Shown here in pieces: positions 21,107 to 33,314 of a DNA stretch of 64,000 nucleotides (its first letter is position 1; the number at the start of each line of letters is the position of its first letter). The notes beneath the pieces were generated by a model. It had not been told where the DNA came from. It searched no databases and saw only the letters and a program-made list of their open reading frames with translations. Both the position numbers and the translations under genes were made by a program. Location of the stretch: positions 17,221,971 through 17,285,970 of the forward strand of contig NC_003070.9 in NCBI RefSeq assembly GCF_000001735.4. Direction: 5' to 3'. The DNA comes from Arabidopsis thaliana. Lineage: Eukaryota; Streptophyta; Magnoliopsida; Brassicales; Brassicaceae.

Positions 21107-24100
21107 TCATCATGAAACTTTCATGTATATTTTTCATATAGACGATCTATTGTTTACGGTAGATAATAAAATATTGTTCGCAGTCACTATCACTGTTTAT
21201 ATATCCGATCCTCCTATCTATACCATCTACTATTCATACTAGAGTAAATGTCTGGGTACGCCCGGTTTATTTTAAATTTTTATTTATGTTTTTATATTGT
21301 TTTTAGTTCATATTTTTTAAACATTTGCTATATATAAATATAAAATTAGTTTGAATTACTTATATTTTTATATACTATCTATTTATGATATTTAAAATGA
21401 AACTGAATTACCTTTTATTTGTTTTTTATTTTCTTAAAGATGATTGTAATATAAATAGTTTTTTATTTATTTATTTTCTTTGAGGTTTTGTTTTGAATAA
21501 TTATTAGATTTGTTTTTGTTGAGGTTGCTTCATTAGTTGGGATTACGTATAGTAAACATATTAAACTCAATGGGTGGATAATTTGTAAAATTTATTTGTA
21601 GAAGCTAATTTTGTATTATTAGATTAGTAGATATTGTTCAATTCTGCATATATGCTAATTTTAAAAAAGAGTTTATAGTGCTTATTATGTATAAGGTTCT
21701 TAATGTTTTCAAAATTAGTTATTTGTAATTTACCTAAATTTGATTTTTAATTAAAATAATGAATTATATTACCTTCTTTTTTTGTCAACTAATGAAATAT
21801 ATTACCTAAAATTTATAAAAAATTTCATTGAAAATTGGACCTTTGTCATATCCCAAATAAATTATAAAAATATTAAGCTTCTTTTAAATCGTTTTTTTGT
21901 TAGTTTAAACCATTTTAATTGAAATCCAAGAAAAGTTAATATTTTATTTTAAGCATTTAATTTGCTTTTGTTTTTTGAAATAAAAAAATCAACACTTATT
22001 TTTCTGGTAATATTTATTAAAAACTATTTTTTATTTTCTAAAAACAATTCAATGATTTGGTGACAAGGCATTTAGAGGGGGTATTTTAAAAAAATCTGAT
22101 GTACCATCCTCTAAAATGATTTTTAGAATGATGATGTGGATGGCTTGAGAAGCCTCAAATTGTTTTTTTTTATTAGTAGTAGATTGTAAGTCATGCATTA
22201 CAATATTAGATGACATAGTTCGTAACAAGTTTTGAAAAAAGGTAGTACAATATTCGATGACATTGTTTGTAACAAGTTCTTAAAAAAAAAAATTCCTAAA
22301 TCGAAATTTATAACATTTCTAATTTTGTCTCTCAGCATATTTTCTCTTGGATCTATAGTTTATAAAATATATCGATATATAGCTACCTAATTACTGACAA
22401 TAATTAAAAACAAACAATCCAAAGATAACCAGATTTTAGTTTTACGAGTAAAAAAACTAATGGTTGTTTTGGGTTCGTCTTTCCAGCCCTTTTGAAATCA
22501 ATGTCACTAATTAATTGATTACAATATCTCTGATTGTTTTTCACAAGGGTGAGCAGTAAACAATTTTTACTTGTTATTATAGATACATGTACTAAGATAT
22601 GAGAATGTGAAGTCATGCATGCCTTATGAGTTATGACCACAAGGGCTACTTCAAATATTGAAAGCAGTTTGGATAACTAAATCGATTTTAAACCCTTGGT
22701 TTGGTTAGATGATAAGTTATACCCTTGCTATTTGTTGTAGATATATCATCGTAACGAATCTTGTTAACTAAGTTATTATTTATTAATTATATTGGTAGAG
22801 TCCTATCTACTCAAAACAACCGTACAAAGAATTTGTTTGACATTGGTTGCCATTCTCAAAAATCTAATTCTCCTGGTCTAACTACTTCTATTGGTGATCT
22901 TTTTAGGAGTTTCTTGGACCATGCATTGATCTTTTATTAGACCAAACATTACTATTTAGACTTATACAAATCATCACAAACTCTTTACAAAATTAAAGTA
23001 TCTTTCAACCTGAATATCATACAAAGCGTTTTGAAATAGATGACGATTTAAGATTATATGAGTCAGCACAATTAAGCATGGAACCGTAATGAGAAAACAA
23101 AAATTGTATGTTCATTATTGGTGACTTTCACACAAAAACCGTTCGCTTGATTAATTGTTTGTTGCACATTGGATCCATCTTCAATTTTCATTAGTTTTCT
23201 TCTTTCCATAAGTTCAGATTTGTTTCACACAAAAAATTTCTTTTACTGTTTACTTTTTTATATTAGAAGGAAACCCAAACAAAACATAGTGCGAATTCAT
23301 ATATTAGGAAAATAAAAAAATTACTTAACAAAAGACCCTCTTTCCCTCAACTATTTTAATTCTATAATCTATATAGTACTAAGTTGACAAAAAAGAAATA
23401 TTTACCTAAAAGAAATTGATATGGAAGATTCGTGTTTTTGGTAGCTCGCAGTGGAAAGTAAAGTTAGAATGAACAAAATTCTCTTTGCTTTTTGGGCACT
23501 CAGACTCACTCTGTCACTCACATTCACTTTATTTTTCTTTTTTCAATTTTCCCTCCTTTTTATTTTCTTGAGAAAGTGAGAGAAAAAGATGGAATGAATT
23601 GAAAAGGGTTGAAGTGAGTGAAAGACATTATGATCGCATGGTGAGGAAATTGTCAAACTCATGTAATGCTAAAGTTGGTACAAAATATTTACATCTAAAA
23701 TCTCTTCTTCTTTTTATTCTTTGTGGAGAACACTCCATTTTCCCAACTTTTACTGTTTATTTTTTTGTCACACACAATTATCAATTTTGACCGAGTTGAA
23801 AAACCTTATATTAGTTGAGATTTGTTGACTGATAAGTTATTTAGTTTAGTGATTATAATCACTCACCAATTGATGTTCATCTTCAGATGCACATCGCAGT
23901 TTAAAGTTATCTTATACTAACTAAATCATGATCAAGGCTTATTATTCTTAGTTGCTGATTTAGATATATGTCTTAATGTTTTTGCTCATGTAGGTTGGAC
24001 TCTCTTTCTGGATTCTACGAGATCGATCTATGGCTTTTATGTTTATCTTGGCAAGTCTCTTACCTCTTGAAAGTTCAAAAAGCAAAACACTATTTTCGAA

Positions 24101-24210
24101 GAACTATTAAAACTAATACAGTAGCATTACTAATAATACCAAATATGGACTCACCTAATCGGAATAATATATATCCATGTGTTACTTTAACAAAATAAAT
24201 AAATAAATAA

Positions 24211-24212
<2 letters not shown>
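21107..24212. other. Gene desert
   Basis: Three kilobases of AT-rich DNA with no convincing ORF. A diverged 47-bp tandem duplication (CAATATT-GATGACAT-GT-GTAACAAGTT) lies at ~22201-22290. I recognise no transposon termini. Confidence 0.4.
22201..22294. repeat. 47-bp tandem duplication
   Basis: Two diverged copies start CAATATTAGATGACAT (22201) and CAATATTCGATGACAT (22248), each ending in an A-run. Non-coding. Confidence 0.7.

Positions 24213-24300
<88 letters not shown>
24213..24300. repeat. (AT)n microsatellite, ~44 repeats
   Basis: An uninterrupted AT dinucleotide run of about 88 bp preceded by (AAAT)n. Perfect runs of this length are prone to slippage and to assembly error. Confidence 0.95.
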
Positions 24301-24302
<2 letters not shown>

Positions 24303-24347
24303 CGGAGCAAACTATATTCTCATTTTTCAAATAGAATTCGTAACATA

Positions 24348-24936
24348 CAGTAAAATCTCTATAAATTAATCATGTTAGGATCATAATAATTTATAATTAG
24401 TTTTGTTCTCATTTTAAAACTTTCTGAAAAATATGAGTGAAAATAATTTGATCTAAATAAAAGTTATGTTGTGGATGCTAGAAATTTGGTAGTTTGAGAC
24501 ATGAACATTTAATATTTAGAAGAAAACCATTTTTTTAACACTAATAACAAAGATTACAAATGAATTCATATATACAGAAAAATATGTAACATAGTGACCT
24601 CAACTGTTGTATTTCAACAGCCTATAGTCCTATACGATTATTCAAATGAAAATTATACTTATTTAAATTTTGCAAACTTACATATAATTTTAGCTATTTT
24701 TATAAATAGAAATTCATTTTTAGCTATTACATATATATATATATATATATATATTAATTTACATGATTATTATTATTATTTTATTAGGACTATATTTTTA
24801 TATAGAAAATTAAAAATTATTATTATCGTATCGAATCTGGTTAATTTTTACAAAATACCCAACTTACGAACGACAAAAATAATTATTTTATCGTGTTTAT
24901 TAATTTATCTTATATTAATTAATAGAGATTATAATG
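24348..24936. mobile_element. Emigrant-like (pogo/mariner) MITE
   Basis: The left end CAGTAAAATCTCTATAAATT (from 24348) closely matches the Emigrant terminal repeat I recall (CAGTAAAACCTCTATAAATT). The right end, near 24913-24936 (AATTAATAGAGATTATAATG), is a more diverged inverted counterpart. The interior is extremely AT-rich and includes an (AT)n block at ~24728-24752. The long AT-rich reading frame inside is not a gene. The left end is solid and the right end approximate. Confidence 0.55.
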
Positions 24937-25745
24937 TATTCAACAATATATATATACTGATCTTTACCTTAATTTTCAACTTAATTTATAGACACTCTTG
25001 GCTTTCTTTTTAATTGGCATCAAGATTTTCAAATTTATTTTATTTCCCTTAATCCGTGAAATGGTCTTTTACTTGTTTGGTTGAACTGATTTCTGTAGTT
25101 TTTCCCGAATCCTCTTACCTTTACTGAAATTCTCAATTTTAGAACTTTTGTGTGGGTATGTTTGCTTCATTCCATCATTAGGGATTAGGCTTATATGGGC
25201 TTCAGTTGTTAACACTCTTGAAGCCATGGAGAACATGGGATGGGCCTATTCCTACAAAAGCCCAAACAAAAGGGTTTGTGTTAATTTTCAAAGGGAGCAG
25301 CTTAATGCACAAGAAAATTGAAAGAAGTTCAGAGAGAGATAATAAAAAGCAGCCATGAAGAGAGTTTGAGCTGTTGGTTTTTCCTCCTAATGGGGAAAAC
25401 CAATTTGGATTTTGTTTTAGAAAACCAAACTTGGATTTGGACTACTTATATTTAATCCACGAGATTGTATTGGACTTCTTCTTCTTTTTTTCTTAACTCA
25501 AAATATAGTGGACTTAATGTAACATCCGTATTCCAAAAAGAATGAATTAATGGAGTTTAGGTCAGAATTAGAGCGGATTTGATCTTTTTCAATAAGTTGT
25601 TAATCGGGTTGGTTTATTAATTAGACCAAAAGGATGGTTTAACTAATTATCGGTTTAGTAGAATTTTGGTTTGACCAAATTACACCAAATAACTCTAATT
25701 CTTTTCTCTTATAAGTTGACGCCATCTTCTTCTTTTCTCATTTGT
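24937..25745. other. Intergenic left of the Copia element
   Basis: No gene is recognised. TGTAACATCCGTATTCC at ~25519 resembles a Gypsy LTR start that would continue past the nested Copia element to ~30907, but I could not confirm it. Confidence 0.3.
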
Positions 25746-25750
25746 CATGA
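25746..25750. repeat. Target-site duplication of the Copia element, left
   Basis: CATGA here is repeated at 30610-30614 directly outside the other LTR. This fixes the element as exactly 25751-30609. Confidence 0.95.
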
Positions 25751-25878
25751 TGAAATATGTCGTAAAAGCTTGTTTATTCCAATAGCACAAGAGAAGTATT
25801 TATACAAGAGGATTTGTGATATACGAGATAAGGTCGTATCTTAGTAAATATAAGATTCACATATATCTTAGTCTAATA
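25751..25878 (-). repeat. Copia 3' LTR
   Basis: 128 bp, nearly identical to 30482-30609. On the element strand it begins TATTAGAC directly after the polypurine tract and ends ...ATATTTCA. Confidence 0.93.
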
Positions 25879-25890
25879 CCCCCCCTCACG
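25879..25890 (-). other. Polypurine tract of the Copia element
   Basis: CGTGAGGGGGGG on the minus strand lies immediately upstream of the 3' LTR. This is where plus-strand DNA synthesis is primed in LTR elements. The pol stop codon (25886-25888) overlaps it. Confidence 0.8.
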
Positions 25891-28800
25891 TTGGTGGTAT
25901 GTAATTAGTAACACCTAACGTGGACAATAACCGTTCAAACGTCGGTCTTGGCAACGACTTGGTAAAAAGATCAGCAACTTGCTCTGTTGTAGAAATGTGC
26001 TCCGTAGTAATGAGTTTATCGAGAACCGCATCGCGGACCTTATGGCAATCGGATTCTATGTGTTTGGTGCGTTCATGGAAGACATGATTAGCTGCAATGT
26101 AAAGTGCTGCTTGACTGTCACAATGAACCGAGATTGGAGAAGAATGATTAACACCCAAATCTTTGAGAAGCGCCTTTAACCACTTGATTTCCTTAAGCGT
26201 ATATGCCATAGCCCTGTACTCCGCTTCGGCTGAAGAGTATGAGACTGTGTCTTGTTTCTTTGTCTTCCATGAAATGGGAGAGTCGCCGAAGTAAACAACA
26301 TAGACAAAGAGAGAGCGTTGAGTTAACGGACACGAGTTATAGTCTGAATCATAATAAGCAGTAACTTGAAGATCACTATCGGAGCGAAGTAAAATGCCTT
26401 GTGCGGGAGACTCTTTGAGATACCGAACAAGACGAAGTGCAGCTTCCCAATGAACAACAAGTGGAGCCTGCATAAACTGGGAAAGAATGTGGACAGCATA
26501 AGTCAAATCCGGTCGCGTGACATTGAGGTAGATAAACCGGCCGACGAGACGACGGTACCGTTCGGGACTCTCAAACTTTGGTCCTTGGGCAGAACCTAGT
26601 TTATGATTGAGTTCAATCGGAACAGCGGAAGGCTTACAACCAAGTAGTCCCACCTCATTAATAATATCCAATGCATATTTGCGTTGAGAGAGACAAAATC
26701 CATCCGGACCACGAGAAACTTCCAAACCGAGGAAGTACTTCAACTTCCCGAGATCTTTCATGTGAAAACATTGGTGAAGTTGTCTCTTGAATCGATTGAT
26801 AGCATTGAGATCATTGCCTGCGACTATAAAATCATCAACGTAAATAAGAATATGAATGATTGTATCACCGGTCTTGAGAGAGAGCAAAGAGTAGTCTTCG
26901 TAGCTTTGTGTGAAACCCATGTTACGGAGAGTTGTAGATAGTTTGGAGAACCAACAGCGAGGTGCTTGTTTGAGACCTTTTTGGGGTCTGAACATTTAAA
27001 ACCTGGTGGTAGTTTCATGTAGACTTCTTCCTCAAGATCACCATGGAGAAAAGCATTGTGAACGTCCATTTGATGGACTTCCCAATCTTTTGCGGCTGCG
27101 ACTGCTAAAAGAGTTCGAACTGTTGTCATTTTGGCAACCGGAGCAAACGTCTCCTTGAAATCAATACCTTCTTTTTGGTGATTACCCATAACAACTAGAC
27201 GCGCCTTATGTCGCTCGAGTGTTCCATCAGAGTTAAATTTCAACTTATAAAGCCATTTACTACTTATGGCTTTCTTCCCATGTGGTAGATCCGTAATATC
27301 CCATGTATGATTAGCTTCGAGTGCATCAATCTCTTTTGACATGGCTTCGCACCACTCTTTAATAAGAATAGCATCTTTAAAATGTTGAGGCTCTTTACTA
27401 TCAAGAATGGCAGCAATAAAAGTAATATGATTTGCAGAGAAACCAGAGTTAGTCAAATAATCCGAGAGAGGATAAAGAACTTTACCAGAAACCGAGTCCA
27501 AGGATGTTGAAGTGGGGACACCAGAGGAGAGAACATGTGAGGGAGAGTGTATATTGTGTAATGCGAAGGTCGTCTTAGCTTTAGGATTTGTGACAAAGTC
27601 CTTTAGTAGAACTGATGGCCTCTTCTCCCTACAGCCTTTCCCCAATAGCTCAAGAAGACCAGGAGAAGAAGAGGAAGCAGATGGAGAAACAGGCGGAACA
27701 ACAATAGTATTGGCCGGATCGATCGGAGTGGGGTCCGGATCAATCGATCGGGGAGTAGCTGGCAGAGACTTGGGATCGGTCGATCCGATGGGTGGATCGA
27801 TCAATCGAGTACCATCTGGAAGTGCAGAAGTCGGGGTAGTAGTAGTCGGATCGATCGATCCAGTGTTGGGATCGATTGATCTGGATTGTGGAGGAGACAA
27901 CGGACAGATACTAGACGGTATAGGGAGAAACCAGTCGTCATTTTCCATCGCAGGAGTAGGGAAAGGAGTAATAGGTTGGTCAATAGTAGCGTATGGGAAC
28001 ACATCTTCATGAAAACGAACATCTCTACTTGCAAAGATTTTTCCAGTTTCGAGATCGTAAACACACCAAGCTTTCTTGCCGTATGGATAGCCGAGAAACA
28101 CACATTTACGACTCCGAGAAGTAAACTTATCTTTGTTGCGGGGGCGGATATGCGCATAACAGAGACAACCAAACGTACGAAGCATGTCATATGAGGGACG
28201 TTTTCCAAACAAGACTTCATATGGAGTTTTACCATTTAACACAGTAGATGGTGTTCGGTTGATAAGATGTGTAGCTGTTAAAATACTTTCACCCCAGAAC
28301 TTGACCGGTAGATTAGCCTGAAAGAGACAAGCGCGAGCAACATTTAATACATGACGATGTTTTCTTTCAACACGACCATTCTGTTGCGGAGTGTCAATAC
28401 ACGAAGTTTGATGGAGAATGCCGTGTGTCTGAAAATAGGAGGTGAGACACATGAATTCAGTTCCATTGTCGCTGCGGAATGCTTTGACTTGTTTACCGAA
28501 TTGACGTTAAGACGTGGCACAAATGTTGTGAATAAGTTGCGAAACTTCAGTTTTGGAAGACATGAGGTATGTCCAAACCGAGCGAGAGTAGTCATCAACT
28601 AAGGTGAGAAAATAAACAGCACCGGTTGTTGATGGTGTTCTATACGGTCCCCATACGTCGCCATGAATTAAAGAAAAATATTATATTATTTTATTATTGC
28701 TAATAGGAAAAACTGCTCGCGTTTGTTTTGAACGGAAACAAGTATCACAACTATCAATCTTTTCAAAACCTTGCGAAGAACGATGACATTCTGGTAAAGA

Positions 28801-30339
28801 AAGTAAAACACTAGCAGAAGGATGTCCTAGTCGACGATGAAGCAAATCTCCAGAGATAGCAAGATCCAAAGAAGCTTTGTTAACTCGAGGAGACACGACA
28901 CCGGTAAAGTAATACACTCCCTCACGTTCTTCCCCCGCCCCAATCAAAGTCCTCGAAAAACGGTCCTGTAAAAAACACAAAGTATCAGTAAAGATCGCGA
29001 TTGAACTTGTCTGTTTAAGTAGTTTGGAAACAGAGATGAGAGTGCAATCGAAATCTGGAACGTATAACACGTCATGAAGTTGATAAGAGGAACTTAGTGG
29101 GAGGGTGCCACATTTTGTAGCACGTGATGCTTTGCCATCGGGTTTTGTAACGGGAGACGGAACAATATCAAAGACATTAACCAAAATTGAACAATCTCCT
29201 GTCATATGATGTGAAGCGCCTGTATCAATCACAACATCAGTAAGACAAGTTTTACCCGACAAGCGTTCAGAGGAAGTGTTAGGGCGTTGAGCCTGTAGAA
29301 GAGAGATGAGTTGGGTGATTTGATCGTTGCCTTCCGTGGAGGATGTTGAAGCTGATGCCTGGGCATTGTTAGCCTTACCACGACCACGAGAAGGAGAAGC
29401 AGATGTTGGCGGACGAGAACCACCACGACCACGTCCATTGGAGCCTCGACCATGCGTAGAAGATTGGTCATCTTTGCGTTTTTGTTCTAGCCACTAATCT
29501 GGGTATCCATGGATGAGAAAGCATTCTGTCACATCATGGCCTTTGCGGTTGCAGTGGGTGCAAAAGAGAGTAGATCGATCTTGAAATCGTGTGGTAGTAT
29601 TGGTTTGCACCGAGAAGCCAATTGCATCTGTTTTGACAACTTCTTTAGACCGAGATGCATTGAGGTTCTGTTCCTCGCGAACTACACGAGAGTAGACTTG
29701 ATAAAGATCTGGGAGAGGCTCTACATCAGTGATAGAGGATCGTATGGAGCTGAAGCGAGTATCTAAACCCAGAAGAAACTTGTGAACACGGTCATCTTCA
29801 CGTTATTTGTCAATATCAGATGCGGCTTCACACTTGCAAACACAACCGGTTCTATAGTTGTCTAACTCTTCCCACAGTTTAGTCAACCGCCCATAGTAGG
29901 CTAGAACAGGTTGTCCATCTTGATTGCAAACGGCGATTTCATCTTTTAGAAGTGTTTTTCGTACCCCGTTACCTACCGAAAAACGTCGACGAAGGTTCTC
30001 CCATAGTTGTGCTGCATCGGAAACAAATGATACCGTAGAACGAATAGGTGGATCAATGGATGTGCGGATCCATCCAACAATCATGGAGTTTGTGGCAGTC
30101 CACATACTTAGTTCGGGGTCCGCAGCTGGTTTTGTGATGGTTCCATCGATGAAGCCAAGCTTCTGTTTAGCACGGAGTGAGTTACGGAGTTCTTCAGACC
30201 ATTCAGAGTAGTTGTTTTCTTTTAAAACAACCGAAGAGATCAAAGCACCAGGATGATCGGATGCATTGAGAAGATATGGAGTTGATGACGTAGATGTAGG
30301 TGTAGATGTAGATGTTGTGGACGCAGATTCGGTAGACAT
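25886..30339 (-). pseudogene. Copia gag-pol polyprotein, interrupted
   Basis: The minus-strand frame opens at the ATG at 30339. gag (UBN2-like, NNYSEWSEEL, AAQLWENLRRRF) is followed by a CCHC-type zinc knuckle near 29540, protease DTGASHHMT (~29220), the GAG-pre-integrase HRRLGHPS, and the integrase core with DNGTEF and [11 protein letters not shown]. After a variable linker comes reverse transcriptase ([26 protein letters not shown] at ~26825), then RNase H and the C-terminal LFTKSLPRPTFERLL. In-frame stops lie at 29803-29805, 29494-29496, 28681-28683 and 28507-28509. A frameshift near 26,990 in a T5G4 homopolymer run splits RT. It would otherwise be a ~1,480-codon polyprotein of normal length. 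Confidence 0.95.
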
Positions 30340-30469
30340 CGTAGAGTAGTGAGTTTAATAGAAATTTGTAAAAGAAGAATAGAAAGATGAGCAACGGTGG
30401 TTACGAAGAACAACGGCATCTCTGTTTTTTTTTAGAAAAAGAAAAGGGAATTAGTCATAGAATTTTATT

Positions 30470-30481
30470 GCTCTGATACCA
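30470..30481 (-). other. Copia primer-binding site
   Basis: TGGTATCAGAGC on the minus strand directly follows the 5' LTR. It is complementary to the 3' part of plant initiator methionine tRNA. Confidence 0.95.
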
Positions 30482-30609
30482 TAAAATATGTCGTAAAAGC
30501 TTGTTTATTCCAATAGCACAAGAGAAGTATTTATACAAGAGGATTTGTGATATACGAGATAAGGTCGTATCTTACTAAATCTAAGATTCACATACATCTT
30601 AGTCTAATA
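30482..30609 (-). repeat. Copia 5' LTR
   Basis: 128 bp, matching 25751-25878 with four substitutions. It ends ...ATATTTTA where the 3' LTR has ...ATATTTCA. Confidence 0.93.
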
Positions 30610-30614
30610 CATGA
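30610..30614. repeat. Target-site duplication of the Copia element, right
   Basis: CATGA, identical to 25746-25750. Confidence 0.95.
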
Positions 30615-30990
30615 CCTGAAAACCAAAAGAGAAAGAGAATTGTTTTTTAACTTGAGAAAAAAGGAAAGGTTAAGCTTTGTTGAAAGGAGGAGGAGACAAT
30701 ATCGTCGAGGTTTGGTAGAAATCAGGTTCGACCTATCAAATCGTGGACAAAGGTATCAAAATTTTCAGAGATTGTAGCTAAGACCTACAGTTACATGTGC
30801 CTTTTTGCGAATATTGATTTGAGTTAAACTGGGCTGTAATTTCGCTTGTACTACTCTTGGGCTTTTCTCTTTGTACAAGGTTGTTCGGCTTTTCTAATGA
30901 AATATTTGGTCGACAAAAAAAAACCAACTGTTAAAATATAATATCCACCATTAAATCTGAAAAACATTGAGGCACGAAACTATTTTCCAA
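30615..30990. other. Intergenic between Copia and the poly(A) retroposon
   Basis: It ends near 30907-30925 in GGTCGACAAAAAAAAA, which looks like the tail of another poly(A) retroposon interrupted by the Copia insertion. Its start and target duplication were not found. Confidence 0.3.
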
Positions 30991-31950
30991 ATATCAGCAA
31001 AATCAGACTTTAAAATTTTTGAAAATCTGTCTCTCTCTCTCTTATCGCTCTAGAATTTTTAAGAGAGAAAGATACTTTTTTAATCGATCTTGCCGTCAGG
31101 ATTTGTTTAAATTTGGCTTCCGTCTGACATCCATCAGCTTCTACAATAGTGGTTGGTCAGCTTCCGTCTAGCATCGTCTAGCTTGTTTAGTAATGATGGC
31201 TAGCTTCTGTTATCCACCGGAGTAGTCCGGTTTTGCTTCCCGTTCTCGAGTTTTCTTTTTCTACTCTTTGTTTTTATCACAGCTACCTTGTGTCGTGACG
31301 TGTTTAGTTTCAGTAATTCCGTGATCTATGAGACGACGGTGTCAATTCGATGGCCTTGTTTCGTTTGATGCGGATTCCCTTTTGTTAAGTAAGCGGTCTA
31401 CAACAAGAATCAACGTTGATTGCAACTAAGGACTAAGGTAATGAAAAGGAAGCTTTGTTTTCAGCAAATTATGGATTGCCTATAGCTGTCTTTACATGTA
31501 TTGGTACTTCGATTCGAGCAAATCTCTATGGATCAATCAGATCTTCCTCCTCTGTTACCTGTTATTCGTCAGATCTTTCTTTGTTTGTTGATTTGACATG
31601 CGGATGAGGATGAGACTTCTGTTTTTGTATCCCTTTCCACTGTATTATGCAGTATCCGGTGAGAATCAATAAAAATCGATGTTCGCTCAGTTTTTCCGGC
31701 GTCGATTGCATTCACCGGATTCGGAGTCGTCGATGGTAAAGGATGACGAATTATTTCAGAGTTTCTCTTGTGACACGACTTGCTTCACGTGTGTCTATTT
31801 TTGACACGTGTAATGGCCATAAATTTATCCTTGTTTCCTTGGTGTGATATCATTTGGGCTTTTTAGTGGGCTTGTAAACTTGCATATAGATATACAAATT
31901 TGAATAAAATTTAGTTCACTTGTGAAAAAAAAAATATCAGCAAAATCGGA
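30991..31950 (+). mobile_element. Poly(A)-tailed non-coding retroposon (Sadhu-like candidate)
   Basis: ATATCAGCAAAATCAGA at 30991-31007 and ATATCAGCAAAATCGGA at 31934-31950 are a 17-bp target duplication with one mismatch. The ~926-bp insert between them (31008-31933) ends in an A-run, has no long ORF and starts in a CT-rich segment. Length, lack of coding, tail and duplication fit the Sadhu retroposons described in Arabidopsis. A 5'-truncated LINE is the alternative. The interior contains GTCTAGC-rich repeats near 31165-31205. Confidence 0.8.
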
Positions 31951-32565
31951 TCTCTTTTAAATGTCAATATGATCTAAACAACGAACTTTAACAGATATGT
32001 ATTTCCCCCTCCTTTGCCTCTGCAAATCTCTCATCTTTTTCTTGTTTTCTCTTACACAAAATGACTATGTAATTGCTTATTTCGTTATAAAAAATTTCAT
32101 TTTACGAGGTTTTTATCCTGAATTTTTTTATTCTACTGCATGTTATTATGCGATTATTCAATGTTATTAATCGGAGACAATAATTTTGTAATTACTATGA
32201 CATCAACGTACGTACTCTTTTTGTTTGCTGCATGTATAGCGATTCAATCAGCTCATTTCATACACACTTAATTAGAGACCCTTTTCATATATTAGATTGA
32301 CAGCTTAGCTAGAACAGCTTTTTCTGGGCTTATAGGCTTAAGATTTATTTATTTTTTGGTTAAAGATTCTATATATAACTATATAAGTATAATTCTCTGA
32401 TTTTGATTGTAATACATTTTAAAATATTTTGTTTTTAACTCACAACAAAAATTTAGCACTTACAAAAATAATGTCTTTATAAAGTATAAGTTTTCATTTT
32501 GAGCATAACAAAAAAATGCTATGCTGATCATCAATATCTAAGGAAAATTAATGCTAATTGTTTTA
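31951..32565. other. Intergenic
   Basis: AT-rich, no gene recognised. A TTAACAATTTTG-type composition continues into the MITE pair. Confidence 0.4.
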
Positions 32566-32928
32566 GAGCACCCTCAATGATGTATCTTGGGTATATCTTA
32601 ACAAAATCTTAGGATTAAAAGTGATTAAATTAAATCCAACTAACAATCTTAAGCTAAGAAATATATCTAACTTAAGATGTTTTTGCTTAGCTAAGATGTG
32701 TCTATGTGTCACTTTCACATTGGTTTAAGGAATAAACAAAAGGGAAAGCAAAAAAAAATGCAAAACTGATCTTCTATCCTTAAGAAACAATTGAATCTTA
32801 ACCATTGGAGGTCATTTTTGTTAAGATACTTAACTTTTAGTCTTAGCTTTCAAAAAACAAAATTTTATTTTTAAATAATGCTAAGATTCAAAGTTAAGAA
32901 TTAATTGGTACTTAACCATTGAGGATGA
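32566..32928. mobile_element. MITE 1 of an abutting pair (PIF/Harbinger-like ends)
   Basis: The left end GAGCACCCTCAATGATGT (32566, preceded by TTA) pairs with the right end AACCATTGAGGATG (to ~32927) as imperfect inverted repeats. The interior carries inverted CTTAAG/TCTTAGC-type blocks and no ORF. The GAGCA(T/C)CCTC terminus and TTA flank recall the PIF/Harbinger element at 8001, but this is a different family. Confidence 0.65.
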
Positions 32929-33309
32929 GCATCCTCAAAGGGAGGATTTTAGAAGTTTCTTAGATTAATAAAGTAATAAAATTTAATGTTTAATGATCCA
33001 TGAAGCTTAGAGGCTCTCTTAGCTTAGAGGTGCTCTTAGGTTGCTCTTAGTTAATTGGTGGTGACGTGACCAGGTTTTATTGGTTGGAGTAGTAAATATT
33101 TAACCTCTTTCCCTATTATTTGTTCTCAAAAAAATTTCTAAATCCTTTTTATTAAAACTTCATTAATACAAAATATTTTACCAAATTTTATCATTTCTAC
33201 ATTTTTCTTTTTGTTATGCATGTATCAAACTTTATGAATTCAATAATGATTAAGTTTTCTAAAAGTAAAAGATTTATATATATATATGTGTGTTTTTAAT
33301 CAAGTTTTC

Positions 33310-33314
33310 TTAAG
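33310..33314. repeat. Target-site duplication of the Gypsy element, left
   Basis: TTAAG, repeated at 43320-43324. Confidence 0.95.

Larger units (their letters stand above)
25751..30609 (-). mobile_element. Ty1/Copia LTR retrotransposon, complete but inactivated
   Basis: The element is 4,859 bp on the minus strand. Two 128-bp LTRs (25751-25878 and 30482-30609) differ at four positions. A primer-binding site TGGTATCAGAGC, complementary to initiator Met-tRNA and typical of Copia, abuts the 5' LTR. A polypurine tract sits next to the 3' LTR. Internal order is gag, protease, integrase, reverse transcriptase, RNase H, the Copia order. The LTR begins TA rather than TG on the element strand, a non-canonical terminus fixed by the CATGA duplication. 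Four in-frame stops and one frameshift disable it. Confidence 0.97.

Noticed and set aside
21240..22300. Possible Helitron on the basis of AT-rich body and lack of genes
   Set aside because: No TC start, 3' hairpin or CTRR end could be located.
24594..25013. A 139-codon plus-strand frame rich in Ile, Tyr and Asn
   Set aside because: It lies mostly within the very AT-rich Emigrant-like MITE, and its composition is that of AT-rich DNA, including a YIYIYI run from an (AT)n tract.
26824..26995. Overlap of the two Copia pol frames as programmed frameshifting
   Set aside because: The two frames meet in a T5G4 homopolymer in the middle of RT, not at a gag/pol boundary. Copia elements use one frame, so an indel mutation is the simpler reading.
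25519..30907. Possible Gypsy solo LTR (TGTAACATCC...GTCGACA) split by the Copia element
   Set aside because: The left terminus looks right, but no 5-bp target duplication matches, and the right end is an A-run more like a poly(A) retroposon.
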